From: G965202665 sp965243835
GTDB lineage: Bacteria; Actinomycetota; Acidimicrobiia; Spongiisociales; Spongiisociaceae
NCBI GenBank assembly: GCA_965243835.1
Contig: OZ251578.1
Location: 1,984,001-2,048,000 of the forward strand
Direction of reading: 5' to 3'
Length of the DNA: 64,000 bases
The notes below the pieces were generated by a model. The model did not search any database, had not been told where the DNA came from, and was given only the letters and a program-made list of their open reading frames with translations. A program made the position numbers and the translations under genes. Shown here in pieces: positions 41,161-49,320 of the stretch (its first letter is position 1; each line of letters begins with the position of its first letter).

Positions 41161-44100
41161 ATGGACAAAAGCAACCTGATCTCCGCGGCGGCTGGGCAGT
41201 GGACGGAGAACCTGCTGGACCGCAGCGGCCGCAACCCGCTCCTCTACTACCGGGATATGAGCAGGGGCACGCTTAATCTGAGCGTCGGCCCCGACTCTGA
41301 CGTCAGCGGCCCCGCTCTGGCCAAACTGCTGGACGGGAGCAAAACCCGGCTCTCGCGGCTGTTCGGGGATGCGGATCGACTGAAGGAGGCGGCGCGGCGG
41401 GCGCGCACCATCGCCGCCAAAGCCAAGGAGAACGACGAGGAACGCGGGGTGCGGACGCTGTTCCTGGCTTGGGGCTTGACCACCTGGACGAACCCGCGCA
41501 CCTCCGGGCCGGGGTCGTCTTCCACCCCGTCCGCCCCTCTGCTCCTGACCCCCCTGGAGATGAAATCCCGGGGCGGGGCGGCTGAAGACTTTGACCTGCA
41601 GATCAGCGGCGAGTGGGAACTCAACCCGACCCTGTTGCATCAGCTGGCGGCGGATTTCGAATTCCGGGCGGACGAGGAACGGGAGGCGGATTTCCCCACG
41701 GAACGGGAACGCTCGGATTTGGCGGATCGGCTCATCGGACGGGCGCAGGGGGAAATTTCCGACTTTTCGATCGACCGCGACAAGGTGGTGGTCGGAAACT
41801 TCTCCTATCAGAAGTTGGCCATGGTTAAAGACATCAAAGAAGCGGGCGACAGCGGGTTTTTGGGCGACCATGAACTGTTAGCCGCCATCGCCGGAGACAC
41901 CGCCTCTCAAACCATGATACGCAATCAGCACGTAAACTTTACGCCCGACCATCCTGATATCGTTCATCCCTCGGAGGAGTTTCTGATCCTGGATGCGGAT
42001 TCCTCCCAGTCCGGGGTGATAAACACGGTGGTTTCCGGGCGTGATCTGGTAGTGGAAGGCCCGCCGGGGACGGGCAAGTCGCAAACCATCGCCAATCTGA
42101 TAGCCGCCCTGGTCGCCAACAAAAAATGGGTTTTGTTCGTAGCGGAAAAAAGGGCCGCGATTGATGCGGTTTTGAAACGTCTGCATAATATTGATTTAGA
42201 GGATATCGTGCTTGATTTGCACGAAACAGGAGCCAAGAGCCTCAAACGACGGGTGGCCGTCGACCTGCGCAACACCCTGGACAAGTATTCCAACTCGCAG
42301 GAACCCGATGTTCATCCCATCCACGAGGATTTGTCCCAACACCGTACCAGCTTGAACGAGCAAACCGCTTCCCTGCATCTGGAAAGGTTCCCGTGGGGCG
42401 AGAGCGCCTACGGCGTGCAGGCAGCTCTCATCGATCTGCGGAGCAGGGTTGAACCGTCTCACATCCGCCTGCAAGGGGATGTTCTCCGCTCCCTGGCCGG
42501 GGATACGTGGAAGAAAGCCTTGGATGATCTGAAACGTTATGTCGACTTGGAGGGCCTGCAGTTGCTTGCGGAAAACACCGCTTCAAGCAATCCGTGGGCG
42601 ACAGCGTATCAGGCGGGAACTATTGTCACCCAGGATGATGTGTCCGCTGCTTTGGAGGCCCTGCGTTTCTTGGATCAGCATCTGGGTTCAATCGTTGCGC
42701 AGTGGGGGCGGTTTGCCGAAGAGTGCCGTCTGCAACCTCCCGATACACTTACCGAGTGGAAACAAACGGTTGATCTTATCAAGGAGATTGAAGAAATATG
42801 CGAATACGTCGCCCCCTCCGCCTACGAGATGAACGCTGAGCAACTGGCTTGCATTACGGAAAGACCGCAGGGTTTCAAATTTTTCTGGTGGATGATGAAA
42901 GGCGGCTATCGTCAGGCGGTCAAATATCTGAAAGAAAATTGGGCGCACGACTCCCAGCCCACTCGGAAGGTGTTGCATCAGATAGCCGATAAAATGGCCG
43001 AGCATCTTTCTTCATGGAAACAAGCATCCGATGGGGAGGAGGGCGCGCCGCCGGAGAATTTGGCGTCTTTGGCGGAAGATATGGATATATGCGACTCTTC
43101 GGACAAAGCGGGGCGGATGATTCACAACATCGGACACCCGGCTTTGATTGACAGACCGCTTAGCGAGTTGCCGGAGCGGATAACTTCCCTGCTGAACCAT
43201 CAGGAAACGTTGTTGAACCTGGCGGACATTACCGAACTGGGCGTTAATCTTGGCTCCCTGGGTTTGAAGCAGATCATACTGGAAGCGGCCCGCCGTCGGT
43301 TGCATACCGAAGAGGCGATCGACTTGGCCCGCTACATTTGGCATGAGAGCCTGCTCGACCAGTTCCGCCTTGACGACCGGTTGGTCAGAAACTTCAAGGG
43401 TGACTCCGCGGAGCGGACCGTCCGGCAATACCGGCAGGCGGATCGTCGGCATATTTCTTCGGGCGGGTCCCGCGTCCGCCGGCAGGTGGCTACGTGGTCC
43501 ATCGCGGCCCGCAACGAGCATCCCGAAGAAAGCATGGTGGTGCAACAGCAGGCCCACCGCAAGCGGGGGCACATCCCGGTGCGGCGGCTTCTGCAGGAGG
43601 CCCCGAATGTGCTGAGCGCCCTCAAACCCTGCTGGGCGATGAGCCCGTTGCTGGTGGCGGAGACGTTGCCCCAGGAACGGCTGTTCGACGTGGTGATCTT
43701 CGACGAAGCTTCGCAGGTCACCGCCGCCGACGCCATCGGGCCGATTATGAGAGCCCGCAAAGTGGTGGTGACGGGCGACACCAAACAGTTGCCCCCCACC
43801 AGGTTCTTCCTGGGGTCCATCGAAGAGGAAGACGAAGACCAAGACGAGGTTCCGTCTCTGACCAGCGGGTTCGAGTCCATTCTGGACGTGATGGCCACCT
43901 TGCTTTCCCCACCGCACGGCACCCGCAATCTCAGCTGGCATTACCGCTCCCGCAACGAGCGGCTCATCGCTTTCTCCAATGCGCAACCCACCCTCTACGA
44001 CGGTTCCCTCACCACTTTTCCGGGAACAGCCAACGATGAATGCATCAACCATGTTCTGACCGAATACGACCCGGGCGGAACGGGCAAGCAGACAACGGAG

Positions 44101-45225
44101 GCCGGCCGCGTGGTGGAGTTGATTCTGGAACATGCCCGGCGCCGCCCCCATGAAAGTTTGGGCGTTATCACCATGGGCATAAAACACGCCGACCTGATCG
44201 AAGAGATGTTGCGTATGGAACGGCGCGACCATCCCGAGCTCGACGACTGGCTGGACCGGGGACCGGATCACCTGTCGGACTCTGAGCCTTTGTTCGTAAA
44301 GAACATCGAGCGGGTGCAGGGAGACGAGCGGGACGCCGTCATTCTCTCCATCGGCTACGGCCGGGGACCGGACGGCAGGATGGCGCACCGGTTCGGCCCG
44401 ATGAACATGGAGGGGGGCGAACGCCGATTGAACGTGGCGGTGACCCGGGCGCGCCGGCGCATGACGGTCGTTTCGTCGTTTACCTCCGCCGACCTGGACC
44501 CCAACAAACTGCGGGCGGAGGGGGCCCGGATGTTGCGCAACTATCTGTCGTACGCCGAATCCGGGGGCGGCGACCTCGGGTCGGTGCGGACCAGCAAGAT
44601 TCCCCTCAACCAGTTTGAGAGGGACATCCAGAAGGGGTTGCAGGAGGCGGGCATCCCCCTCGTCGCCCAGTACGGCTCCGCCGGATACTGGATCGACTTT
44701 GCGGCCGCCCACCCGCAGAAACCGGGCCGGATGGTGCTGGCCATCGAAGCGGACGGGGCCCGCTACCATTCTTCCCGGACGGCCCGCGACCGCGACCGGC
44801 TCCGCCAGGAGCATTTGGAGCGCATCGGGTGGAGGTTCCACCGCATCTGGTCAACGGACTGGTTCCTGCACCGCGAGCGGGAAATAGAACGTGCCGTCCG
44901 GGCCTGGGAGGAGGCCGTAGCCGCAGAGTCCGAACCGGAACCGCCCCCCTCCCCCCCGCCGCCCCGACCCGATACCGGACCGGGAACGCCCCCAAAGGCC
45001 CCGCAACGCAAAGGCCGGCGGCCGGTGTCGCAGGGAATGTCCATAGGGGAATACGAGCCCGAGGAACTGGTCGCGCTGATCCGCTGGATCGAGTCGGACG
45101 GGCGGTTGCGTACCGACCGCGACCTGCTGGAAATCGCCGTCAAGGAACTGGGGTTTTCCAGAAAAGGCAGTCGCATAACCGCTGCCTTGGAAGAAGCCAT
45201 CCGCTCCACCCGCCCCCTCCGGTGA
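41161..45225 (+). CDS. DUF4011/COG1112-like SF1 helicase with C-terminal PD-(D/E)XK (DUF559/Vsr-like) nuclease
   Basis: 1354 residues. The first 270 form a DUF4011-like region (WTENLLDRSGRNPLLYYRD). Helicase motifs: Walker A EGPPGTGKSQT at 299-309, VLFVAEKRAAIDAVL (Ia), IFDEASQVTAADA (II), VTGDTKQLPPT (III), NLSWHYRSRNERLI (IV), NIERVQGDERDAVILSIGYG (V), RRLNVAVTRARRRMTV (VI). Near residue 1195 comes LAIEADGARYHSSRTARDRDR and IGWRFHRIWSTDWF, a Vsr/DUF559-type nuclease (E-A-D plus R-x-x-W). A short helical domain closes the protein. Such one-gene helicase-nucleases belong to the group that includes anti-phage proteins; role inferred. GC-rich, unlike the AAA-PIN modules on both sides. Confidence 0.85.
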   Translation: MDKSNLISAAAGQWTENLLDRSGRNPLLYYRDMSRGTLNLSVGPDSDVSGPALAKLLDGSKTRLSRLFGDADRLKEAARRARTIAAKAKENDEERGVRTLFLAWGLTTWTNPRTSGPGSSSTPSAPLLLTPLEMKSRGGAAEDFDLQISGEWELNPTLLHQLAADFEFRADEEREADFPTERERSDLADRLIGRAQGEISDFSIDRDKVVVGNFSYQKLAMVKDIKEAGDSGFLGDHELLAAIAGDTASQTMIRNQHVNFTPDHPDIVHPSEEFLILDADSSQSGVINTVVSGRDLVVEGPPGTGKSQTIANLIAALVANKKWVLFVAEKRAAIDAVLKRLHNIDLEDIVLDLHETGAKSLKRRVAVDLRNTLDKYSNSQEPDVHPIHEDLSQHRTSLNEQTASLHLERFPWGESAYGVQAALIDLRSRVEPSHIRLQGDVLRSLAGDTWKKALDDLKRYVDLEGLQLLAENTASSNPWATAYQAGTIVTQDDVSAALEALRFLDQHLGSIVAQWGRFAEECRLQPPDTLTEWKQTVDLIKEIEEICEYVAPSAYEMNAEQLACITERPQGFKFFWWMMKGGYRQAVKYLKENWAHDSQPTRKVLHQIADKMAEHLSSWKQASDGEEGAPPENLASLAEDMDICDSSDKAGRMIHNIGHPALIDRPLSELPERITSLLNHQETLLNLADITELGVNLGSLGLKQIILEAARRRLHTEEAIDLARYIWHESLLDQFRLDDRLVRNFKGDSAERTVRQYRQADRRHISSGGSRVRRQVATWSIAARNEHPEESMVVQQQAHRKRGHIPVRRLLQEAPNVLSALKPCWAMSPLLVAETLPQERLFDVVIFDEASQVTAADAIGPIMRARKVVVTGDTKQLPPTRFFLGSIEEEDEDQDEVPSLTSGFESILDVMATLLSPPHGTRNLSWHYRSRNERLIAFSNAQPTLYDGSLTTFPGTANDECINHVLTEYDPGGTGKQTTEAGRVVELILEHARRRPHESLGVITMGIKHADLIEEMLRMERRDHPELDDWLDRGPDHLSDSEPLFVKNIERVQGDERDAVILSIGYGRGPDGRMAHRFGPMNMEGGERRLNVAVTRARRRMTVVSSFTSADLDPNKLRAEGARMLRNYLSYAESGGGDLGSVRTSKIPLNQFERDIQKGLQEAGIPLVAQYGSAGYWIDFAAAHPQKPGRMVLAIEADGARYHSSRTARDRDRLRQEHLERIGWRFHRIWSTDWFLHREREIERAVRAWEEAVAAESEPEPPPSPPPPRPDTGPGTPPKAPQRKGRRPVSQGMSIGEYEPEELVALIRWIESDGRLRTDRDLLEIAVKELGFSRKGSRITAALEEAIRSTRPLR

Positions 45226-45236
45226 AGGGGGGCCGG

Positions 45237-45308
45237 CTCGGGAGAGAGGACTCGAACCCCTACTAACAGGGCCAGAACCTGTCGTGCTGCCAATTACACC
45301 ACTCCCGA
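45237..45308 (-). tRNA. tRNA-Gln (anticodon CTG)
   Basis: Minus strand: acceptor TCGGGAG/CTCCCGA, D-arm GTGTAATTGGCAGCAC, anticodon loop TTCTGGC between ACAGG and CCTGT, T-loop TTCGAGT. Discriminator G, CCA not encoded. It lies between the helicase and AAA-PIN module 2. Confidence 0.93.
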
Positions 45309-45440
45309 AGGGGTCCCCCTAGCATAGCCCAACCCAGTCGCTATACCAACTCCACCCCACCGAGGGACTCCTGACAAAGGGGAAGGCCCGCCGCCGGGCG
45401 CAACGGCGCGGCCACTCCCGGACCGTGCTACACTGATGTC

Positions 45441-45584
45441 ATGACCGCAACAACTTCCCCGCCCCAACCGCACACCCGCGAGTTCCCCGATCACGGGACC
45501 GAGAGCGACCCCGGCGCGCCCATCGCGCAACGGCCAACTCCCCAAACGACTGACATCATACCCACCGGAGCCAACAATGGATAG
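45441..45584 (+). CDS. possible 47-residue leader peptide before AAA module 2
   Basis: ATG 45441 to TAG 45582-45584, overlapping the ATPase start by eight bases. The product is rich in Thr, Pro and Asp and has no family. It may be chance; the overlap with the ATPase ATG is what makes it worth listing. Confidence 0.25.
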   Translation: MTATTSPPQPHTREFPDHGTESDPGAPIAQRPTPQTTDIIPTGANNG

Positions 45585-46929
45585 CATAACCCTCGAGAAC
45601 TTTCGTTGCTTCTACAAAGAGCAAACCGTACCATTGGCGCCGTTGACGTTGCTAGTAGGCGAAAACAGCACCGGCAAAACCTCCTTGATGGCTATGATCA
45701 GAATTCTTTGGGATTCTATATGCGGTGATAGGTATCCTGATTTCAAGGAAGAGCCATATGACCTAGGCACCTTCGAAGATATAGCACATAATAGAGGCGG
45801 AAGAGGTGGAAAAACTAAATTCTTTCAAGTTGGATTTACAAAGGGCAAATGCAAATTTCAAGCACAATTCGGAAAAAATGGTGCCGCCCCCATTCTTATC
45901 AGCAGGAGTTACCAATTTGAGCAAACTACATTAGAAGAAATTTTTGAAAACAATTCTTACTCAGCCAAAATACAAACTCGAAATGGATACTGGCTATTCA
46001 AAGATGAACACACTAAGAGAAGACTTTCAATACTACCCGATTTACTACCTGGCCCATTTTTTATGTATTTTTTCATGTCAGGATTATCTCACACTTCAAA
46101 TAAAGAATATTCAGCATTTAAACCGATCCAAAATTCTCCTGACTTTACAACTCAGGATTGGCAAGATATAGAATCATTACGAAGCAAAATATATAAAACC
46201 GGTATCTTCGTTAGTCGGCCATTTTCTAGTGCCCCTGTTAGATCCAAACCACGTCGCACATATGATCCGTCCCGTTATAAACTTGACTCTGAAGGAGATA
46301 CTATACCTATGTATCTTGCCGGTCTCTTCTTCCAAGGCGGCAAATCTTGGGATAAATTCAAGGGTCATCTAGAAAATTTTGGGAAGATTACTGGATTGTT
46401 TAATGAAATAGATATCAAATCACTAACTAGAGGTAGACGAGGTAATGAAAGCGAACCTTTTCAATTGCAAGTAAGGAAATATGGTGGCGATTTAAAAAGT
46501 CCTTTGAAAGGTCCTTGGCATAATCTTACCGATGTAGGATATGGAGTAAGTCAGGCTCTTCCGTTGATCACAGAACTCATAAACGAAAGATCCTCTAGTA
46601 TATCCCTTCTACAACAACCAGAAATACATCTTCATCCCAGGGCACAAGCGGCTCTTGGAAGTTTGCTTTGCCAAGTCGCCGGTCCGCAAAAACAAATAAT
46701 AGTAGAAACACACAGCGAATACTTGAAAGATAGAATACGTATGGAAGTCAGAGACGGATTAATAAATCCTAAGGATGTTTCTCTATTGTTTTTTGATCGT
46801 CAAGGGCTTGACGTAAAGATTCACTCTATAGAATTTGATAAAGAGGGAAATGTTCTGAATACACCTGATGGCTATAGGAAGTTTTTCTTAGATGAACTAG
46901 ACAGATCTCTTTGGAAAAGAGAGCGTTAA
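45577..46929 (+). CDS. AAA15 family ATPase, module 2 (paralogue of 39343)
   Basis: 450 residues. Same plan as module 1: LENFRCF, Walker A GENSTGKTS at about 28-36, EPYDLGTFEDIAHNRGGRGG, SAPVRSKPRRTYDPS, DVGYGVSQALPLITEL, LLQQPEIHLHPRAQAALGSLLCQ and IVETHSEYLKDRI. Long blocks are shared with module 1 but the middle (110-190) is different, so the two diverged some time ago or were acquired separately. AT-rich. Followed after 15 bases by its own PIN gene. Confidence 0.85.
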   Translation: MDSITLENFRCFYKEQTVPLAPLTLLVGENSTGKTSLMAMIRILWDSICGDRYPDFKEEPYDLGTFEDIAHNRGGRGGKTKFFQVGFTKGKCKFQAQFGKNGAAPILISRSYQFEQTTLEEIFENNSYSAKIQTRNGYWLFKDEHTKRRLSILPDLLPGPFFMYFFMSGLSHTSNKEYSAFKPIQNSPDFTTQDWQDIESLRSKIYKTGIFVSRPFSSAPVRSKPRRTYDPSRYKLDSEGDTIPMYLAGLFFQGGKSWDKFKGHLENFGKITGLFNEIDIKSLTRGRRGNESEPFQLQVRKYGGDLKSPLKGPWHNLTDVGYGVSQALPLITELINERSSSISLLQQPEIHLHPRAQAALGSLLCQVAGPQKQIIVETHSEYLKDRIRMEVRDGLINPKDVSLLFFDRQGLDVKIHSIEFDKEGNVLNTPDGYRKFFLDELDRSLWKRER

Positions 46930-46944
46930 TTTATCTGATTTACT

Positions 46945-47445
46945 ATGTGTTATATTATCGATGCCAACATTCTTACTACCGAGTTCAAGAAGCCTTACTA
47001 TGGAAACCGGAACACTATACCTAAAACTGCTGGAGAAGCTTTTTATGAGAAGGTCGAAAAGGATAATATCAAACTAGCGGCAGGTGGCCGGTTACTTAGA
47101 GAACCGATCGTTAAAGGTTCCAACAACATGCATCGTATTTGGCGCGAATTAATTAATGCTGGATTAGTTAAGCAAATTAATGACAACGAGGTGGATAATC
47201 ATACTCAAATAGTCAAAAAGAAAGGAGGTTATAAATCTGACGATCCACATATTATAGCCCTCGCTCAAATTAGCGGTGCACGACTTCTTTATTCAAACGA
47301 CCAAAAATTGCAAGCAGATTTCAAAAATAAGTATTTGATTGATAACCCAAGAGGAAGAGTATATTCCACACTAAATGGTACGGAATATACTGATACTCAT
47401 CGTAAGCTCCTAGCAAGGAAAGATCTGTGCAAGACGTTACAATAG
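46945..47445 (+). CDS. PIN-domain nuclease, module 2 (paralogue of 40684)
   Basis: 166 residues: MCYIIDANILTTEF (first Asp), LAAGGRLLREPI, SDDPHIIALAQISGARLLYSNDQKLQADFK with the acidic pair and last Asp, and a basic tail. Matches the module 1 PIN in order and spacing of motifs, with a small insertion near residue 25-45. ATG start 46945-46947. Confidence 0.75.
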   Translation: MCYIIDANILTTEFKKPYYGNRNTIPKTAGEAFYEKVEKDNIKLAAGGRLLREPIVKGSNNMHRIWRELINAGLVKQINDNEVDNHTQIVKKKGGYKSDDPHIIALAQISGARLLYSNDQKLQADFKNKYLIDNPRGRVYSTLNGTEYTDTHRKLLARKDLCKTLQ

Positions 47446-47504
47446 TGGCTCTTCGAATTTAGGGGGGAGGTAGGGGTTTGGGGTGAGGTGGAAGGAGGCG
47501 GGTA

Positions 47505-47815
47505 AGGTGTTGCTGGTGGTGTGTTTGCGGGACAACCGGTGTGCGAGGTGCGGTGGCTGGGTGGTTTAAGGAGAGGCGGAGGGTGAAGTTGGCGGATCTG
47601 CCGGTGTTCGGGATGCCGGTGCGCTTGGTGTGGCGGAAACGTCATCGGCAACGCCCGCCTTCTGAGCGCGCGGTGGCCTCGTTTCACGGAGCGGGCCGCT
47701 TGGATAGCCCCGGTGCAGGCGCGGTTGACCAGCCAGGCGGGACGGTGGGCAACCGAGCAGGTAGGGCGGCCGAGGTGGCGAAGGATTTGGGGTGCGCATG
47801 AGATACGATAGACAG
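47505..47815 (+). pseudogene. ISL3-type transposase N-terminal remnant
   Basis: Pieces of an ISL3-like N-terminus occur in different frames: RCARCGG (zinc finger), RRRVKLADLPVFGMPVRLVWRKRHR, and WIAPVQARLTSQAGRWATEQVGR, then RSVAEVAKDLGC-like residues. Each frame breaks after 20-60 codons, so it is dead. No inverted repeat ends recognised. The rest of 47446-48000 shows nothing else. Confidence 0.65.
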
Positions 47816-48000
47816 GGCGACAAACCGGTAGAGGGAAGCGACGCGTCGCTTTCGGATTCCGCAACTTTCCCAACTTCCGAACCCGGGCCCTCCTCTACGT
47901 AGGCAAACCCAACCCGAACCTTCTCCCCACCCTCACTCCTCCTAAACGCGTAGAGCCGGTAAGATTGTTATTATTGAGAGCATGACGGTACGGAGAGATA

Positions 48001-49215
48001 TTGACCCCCGGTGACCTCCTTGAGCTTATCCGCGGCGGCGAGGATTCCACCTTGGAGTTCAAACGCGACGACGTTCAGAATCACGACCTAGCCAAAGAGC
48101 TGGTTTCGTTTCTCAACTTGGACGGCGGCGTTTTGCTCCTGGGAGTGGAAGACGATGGACGCATATCCGGCACAACCCGAAATCGGCTAGAGGACTGGGT
48201 GGCGGACCTCTGTCGCACCAAAATAGAACCTCCCGTTATCCCGCTTCTGTCTTGGGCGAGCGACCCAGAGACAGGAAAACGCGTCTTAGCGGTGCGTGTT
48301 GCACAAGGGCCGGATAAACCATACGCCCGGTTACATAACGGTCGGTTAACTTACTATATACGCGTTGACAGTACGGTTCGGGAAGCCAGCCGCGATGAAC
48401 TAGAGAGAATGTTTCAAGCCTCAGGGCGACTGCGCTACGGCCTGAAACCGGTTTCGGGCGCAAACCTGGAATCTTTTGACTTACGTAGGCTCGATGAGTA
48501 TTTCACTAGCATAACCGAGGGAACCGCTCCCGCATGGGAGGATGCCGATGGTTGGGAAGCTTTACTGCACAATATGGAACTGATGACCGATTCGTTGGGG
48601 CAGGGCAACGCCACTGTCGACGGGATGCTTCTGTTTGGCAAGGAACCGAAGCGGTTTTTGCCGCAGTCGGGGATTCGGGCTTTGTGCTATCCGGGGACCG
48701 AACCGGACTATGCGACCCGCGCCGACGAATACCTGCTGGGTTCGATGGTTCCGCTCCGGGCCGCGAACGGGAGTTTCGTGGAACTCGGCCTAGTGGAGCA
48801 GGCGTGGGATTTTGTGCGGCGCAACACCACCCCCACCTCCTACCTGGACGGGATGCGACGGGTCGACCGGTGGGAATATCCGGAAAGCGTCATCCGGGAG
48901 GCCGTCGTCAACGCCCTCGTGCATCGCGACTACACCATCGCCGGCTCCGACATTTCGCTCACCGTATACTCCGACCGGCTGGAAATAGAAAGCCCCGGCC
49001 GCCTGCCCAACACGGTCACGGTCGAAAAAATGGTCGCCGGTTTCCGATACCTGCGCAACCAGAACCTGGTCAACATCATGCGGGATTACGGATATATGGA
49101 CGCACGCGGGATGGGGGTTCGCAACAAGATCATCCCCGGAATGCGGGAGCACAACGGAACGGAACCCGACCTGATAGCGGACGACTCCCGGTTCATCGTC
49201 CGGTTGTGGAAGTAG
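48001..49215 (+). CDS. Schlafen AlbA_2 domain ATP-binding protein
   Basis: 404 residues. The N-terminal AlbA_2 domain shows ESSTLEFKRD-like sequence (EDSTLEFKRDDVQN), FLNLDGGVLLLGVEDDGRISG, and YYIRVDSTVREAS. The C-terminal half has a GHKL-type HATPase_c_4 fold: IREAVVNALVHRDYTIAGSDISLTVYSDRLEIESPGRLPN and DARGMGVRNKIIPGM. These proteins are found in toxin-antitoxin, transcription and defence settings; the role here is open. TTG start at 48001. The stop lies one base before tRNA-Glu(TTC), the right island boundary. Confidence 0.85.
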   Translation: MTPGDLLELIRGGEDSTLEFKRDDVQNHDLAKELVSFLNLDGGVLLLGVEDDGRISGTTRNRLEDWVADLCRTKIEPPVIPLLSWASDPETGKRVLAVRVAQGPDKPYARLHNGRLTYYIRVDSTVREASRDELERMFQASGRLRYGLKPVSGANLESFDLRRLDEYFTSITEGTAPAWEDADGWEALLHNMELMTDSLGQGNATVDGMLLFGKEPKRFLPQSGIRALCYPGTEPDYATRADEYLLGSMVPLRAANGSFVELGLVEQAWDFVRRNTTPTSYLDGMRRVDRWEYPESVIREAVVNALVHRDYTIAGSDISLTVYSDRLEIESPGRLPNTVTVEKMVAGFRYLRNQNLVNIMRDYGYMDARGMGVRNKIIPGMREHNGTEPDLIADDSRFIVRLWK

Positions 49216-49288
49216 TGGCCCCGACGGGATTCGAACCCGCGTTTCTGGCTTGAAAGGCCAGCGTCCTGGACCGCTGGACGACGGGGCC
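49216..49288 (-). tRNA. tRNA-Glu (anticodon TTC)
   Basis: Minus strand: acceptor GGCCCCG/CGGGGCC, D-arm TCCAGCGGTCCAGGA, anticodon loop CTTTCAA between CTGGC and GCCAG, T-arm GCGGGTTCGAATCCCGT. Discriminator A, CCA not encoded. It shares acceptor and D-arm start with the CTC isoacceptor at 39053. Confidence 0.95.
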
Positions 49289-49320
49289 CACCGGGGGGAA
49301 ACCCCCAGTCTAGCCGGGTA

